Shown here one piece after another: positions 12,888-14,815 of a stretch of DNA of 14,815 nt; within the stretch, counting starts at the first letter, position 1; each line of letters opens with the position of its first letter. The translations under genes and the position numbers were made by a program. This stretch comes from JBNRMR01 sp050309705 (GTDB lineage Bacteria > Bacillota > Clostridia > Christensenellales > UBA1750). The stretch lies in assembly GCA_050309705.1 (NCBI GenBank), contig JBNRMR010000085.1, positions 1 to 14,815 of the forward strand, written 5' to 3'. Under the pieces are notes generated by a model, which did not search any database, had not been told where the DNA came from, and saw only the letters and a program-made list of their open reading frames with translations.

Positions 12888-14654
12888 TTACCCGATCCCT
12901 AATGACTCTATGGCCTGCTTAAGGCTTGCAACCGGCAGGGGCGTTATGCCGAAACCGATGGCATCGCGCTGGTTGGCGCTGGGCAAAATGACCTTTTTGC
13001 AGCCCATGTTGATGGCCGCCCGCAGCTTTTCGTGGATTTCACCCACGGGGAGGACATCCCCCCGAAGGGTAATCTCACCGGTCATGGCGACATCCTTGTC
13101 GATGGGCCTGCCTGTAAGGCCGCTGTATAGGGCCAGGGCAGCCGCCATGCCGATGGAAGGCCCGTCCACATTGCCGCCGCCCATGCAGTTGAAAACGGCG
13201 CTTTTACCCGCAAGGGCGCCCCCTGTCAGCGAGTTGACAGCTCTGAAGGCGTTCTTTGCGGCGTCCTTGGCCATGCTGCCGGCGGCTTCGTTTATCGAGA
13301 CGCTGCCGTCGCCGTCGAATATGTCCACCTCCACGCCCAGCATGCAACCGCGCCTTCCTGCAACGCCAAGAGCGTAGACCACTCCGGCTTCGCAGGTGGG
13401 AAGGCCCGTCTCTCCCCTTTCCAGGCAAAACATGCCCGCAGCCTCGCCGACATGGCGAACATCAACCTCCTTGCCCTCGCGAAGGGCAGCCCCATGAGCG
13501 CCAAGAAGAATGCGCACGGCCTCCCTGCCATCATGGGCGGAAAGGGCAATATGCTCTGCGGCGCCTTCACTCAATGGGATATGAAGGCGGCCGGCTGCAC
13601 CTTTCACTATTTTCATAAGCATTTCGCTGCTGAGGGAATTGAAGTTTATTACGGCGCAGCGGGAGACGAGTGCGGCGGGCAGCTCGCTCTCGCTTCTGGT
13701 GGTGGCGCCGATGAGGACGAAATCAGCCGGGGCGCCTTCGTCAAAGAGCCGCTTTATATACATAGGGATATTCTCGTCGGAGGGATCGTAATAGGATGAA
13801 TGGAAGTTGACGCGCCTGTCCTCCAGCACCTTCAAAAGCTTGTTCAGATTCATTGGATCCATCTCGCCAATCTCGTCGATGAACAGTATGCCGCCGTGAG
13901 CCTGAGTCACAAGGCCGGTTCGCGGCTCGGGTATGGCTTCGCTGGCAAGGGAAGATCTTGCGCCCTGGTATATGGGATCGTGGACGGAACCGATAAGGGG
14001 GTTTGTGCCGTCGCGGGGGTCAAAGCGCAGCGTGGCGCCATCGGCCTCCACAAAGGGCGCGGCTTTGCTGAAAGGCGAATATCGGGAGAGCTTTGCGCTT
14101 TCAAGGGCCATTCTGGCGGCAGTGGTTTTGCCCACGCCCGTGGGACCGGTCAATATCATGTGTTGGGGATAGGGCGTGCAAAGGCAGGAAAGTATGGCTG
14201 AAAAGGCCTTGTCCTGGCCAATAAGTTCACCGGATTTGGTGGGGCGAAGGGCCTTGCCGGCGTTAATGGCGACGCTATCGCTCTTGACAAGCTGGGCGTA
14301 CTTCAAAAGAGTGGACGGGTTTTCGCTCTTGTTCTTTTTCACCAGGATGTTCATGCGCACGTCCTCAAAGACCTTCTGCTGGTTGCGCATCAGTTCCTCC
14401 TCGGCCAGCGAGTCGATCTGCTTTTTGGCCAGCATAACCGCCTGCCAGTGGGCCACTTGCTTTTCCATCTCTTCAAAGGTGGCGTCGGGCCGGTTCATCA
14501 CCAGCATGCTCAGCGCCTTTAACTGCTCCTTGCCGCCGCTTTTAAGTGCATTTTCAAGTCCAAGCTTTTGTAGCCTTTCGTCGAAGCTATCCCCCATCAC
14601 CTCCCGAAGGGCCTCCATAATGGCCTGGGTGCGCGCACTTTTGTCTGTGATCAT
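12888..14654 (-). CDS. lonC: LonC-type ATP-dependent protease
   Basis: This 588-residue cytosolic AAA+ serine protease degrades proteins using ATP. Residues 1-140 are a helical region without the usual Lon substrate-binding domain, as in the sporulation-lineage LonB/LonC group. The AAA+ module follows, with Walker A GPTGVGKT (170-177), Walker B ILFIDE (256-261), sensor ATTRS (317-321) and an arginine-finger region (LVSRCA, 329-334). A helical lid comes next. The C-terminal Lon protease domain (about 420-588) has the catalytic Ser500 in GNVDGPSIGMA and Lys543 in GEIHEKLRAA. ATG 14654 follows AGGAGGAGAGG. The N-terminal length fits the LonC subfamily better than LonB, which is shorter; full-length Lon would be about 780 residues. 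It is transcribed toward pgsA. The LonC name is family inference; the Lon-like protease assignment is certain. Confidence 0.93.
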   Translation of the reverse strand: MITDKSARTQAIMEALREVMGDSFDERLQKLGLENALKSGGKEQLKALSMLVMNRPDATFEEMEKQVAHWQAVMLAKKQIDSLAEEELMRNQQKVFEDVRMNILVKKNKSENPSTLLKYAQLVKSDSVAINAGKALRPTKSGELIGQDKAFSAILSCLCTPYPQHMILTGPTGVGKTTAARMALESAKLSRYSPFSKAAPFVEADGATLRFDPRDGTNPLIGSVHDPIYQGARSSLASEAIPEPRTGLVTQAHGGILFIDEIGEMDPMNLNKLLKVLEDRRVNFHSSYYDPSDENIPMYIKRLFDEGAPADFVLIGATTRSESELPAALVSRCAVINFNSLSSEMLMKIVKGAAGRLHIPLSEGAAEHIALSAHDGREAVRILLGAHGAALREGKEVDVRHVGEAAGMFCLERGETGLPTCEAGVVYALGVAGRRGCMLGVEVDIFDGDGSVSINEAAGSMAKDAAKNAFRAVNSLTGGALAGKSAVFNCMGGGNVDGPSIGMAAALALYSGLTGRPIDKDVAMTGEITLRGDVLPVGEIHEKLRAAINMGCKKVILPSANQRDAIGFGITPLPVASLKQAIESLGIG

Positions 14655-14685
14655 TTCCTCTCCTCCTGAATCGTGTTTTATGCTG

Positions 14686-14716
14686 TGTATATTTTAATTT
14701 TTGCCAGGGCTGTCAA
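14686..14716 (-). promoter_or_regulatory. Putative promoter of lonC
   Basis: On minus, a perfect TTGACA (14711-14716) and TATACA (14686-14691), spaced 19 bases, longer than ideal; AATATA gives 17 but a poorer box. The -35 overlaps the 16-base palindrome CAATTTCTGGAAATTG (14714-14729), which could be an operator. Confidence 0.45.
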
Positions 14717-14744
14717 TTTCTGGAAATTGTCTCTAAACGCAGAA

Positions 14745-14782
14745 CATCCGAAGGAACGACTGTCCCTTCGGGTGCTCTTTTT
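14745..14782 (+). terminator. Plus-strand rho-independent terminator
   Basis: CATCCGAAGG (14745-14754) pairs with CCTTCGGGTG (14765-14774), ten pairs with one G-U, around a 10-base loop, then CTCTTTTTGC. On minus there is no T-tract. No plus-strand gene precedes it in the window. Confidence 0.65.
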
Positions 14783-14815
14783 GCTTTTTATCTATATTTT
14801 TATAACAAACACTTC

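Noticed and set aside
13800..14697. Long plus-strand frames opposite lonC, and similar ones opposite rhaA and alaS
   Set aside because: They are shadows of GC-biased codons in strongly supported genes on the other strand and match nothing known.

Overview
The window looks like a stretch of chromosome from a spore-forming member of the Clostridia (Bacillota) with intermediate G+C. The evidence is two alpha/beta-type small acid-soluble spore proteins, a LonC-type sporulation-lineage protease, the M24 peptidase / efp / CD1247-domain neighbourhood, a DUF4364 protein, ThiN-type thiamin pyrophosphokinase, AGGAGG-type ribosome binding sites and sigma-A promoters. No genus can be assigned from the sequence alone.

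Layout. Bases 1-1068 (minus) hold the membrane half of an ABC exporter that runs off the window; its reading frame breaks just before the ATPase domain. Bases 1069-2570 are AT-rich and gene-poor. They hold a decayed DUF6886-like gene (a one-base deletion plus an internal deletion), a short AT palindrome, an orphan XRE-type regulator and its terminator, and they end at the 3' end of a tRNA gene. Bases 2571-2791 (minus) are a tRNA-Gln(CTG) / tRNA-Glu(CTC) pair with its own consensus promoter and terminator. Bases 2839-5593 (minus) are housekeeping: M24 Xaa-Pro peptidase and elongation factor P, then, after a terminator, a CD1247-domain zinc-ribbon protein and a PaaI-like thioesterase. A DUF4364 winged-helix protein follows on plus (5723-6244). 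After it come a hairpin-rich intergenic repeat and a terminator that also serves the convergent L-rhamnose isomerase gene (6503-7753).

The alaS gene (7954-9753) starts divergently from rhaA and encodes an unusually short alanyl-tRNA synthetase (599 aa). It keeps the catalytic and editing domains but has no C-terminal oligomerisation/C-Ala region; a GNAT acetyltransferase gene follows at once. thiN (10284-10967, minus) converges on that pair and probably starts at TTG. Between the thiN promoter and the spore-protein genes lie three tandem copies of a 40-42 base unit that seem to derive from the SASP operon terminator. Two SASP genes, pgsA and lonC follow, all on minus.

Most of the window is ordinary core genome. 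No obviously new multi-gene system is visible. The items most worth following up are the short AlaRS, the reconstructed pseudogene next to a tRNA 3' end, the ABC exporter frameshift, the terminator-derived tandem repeat, and the unusual first base pairs of the two tRNAs.
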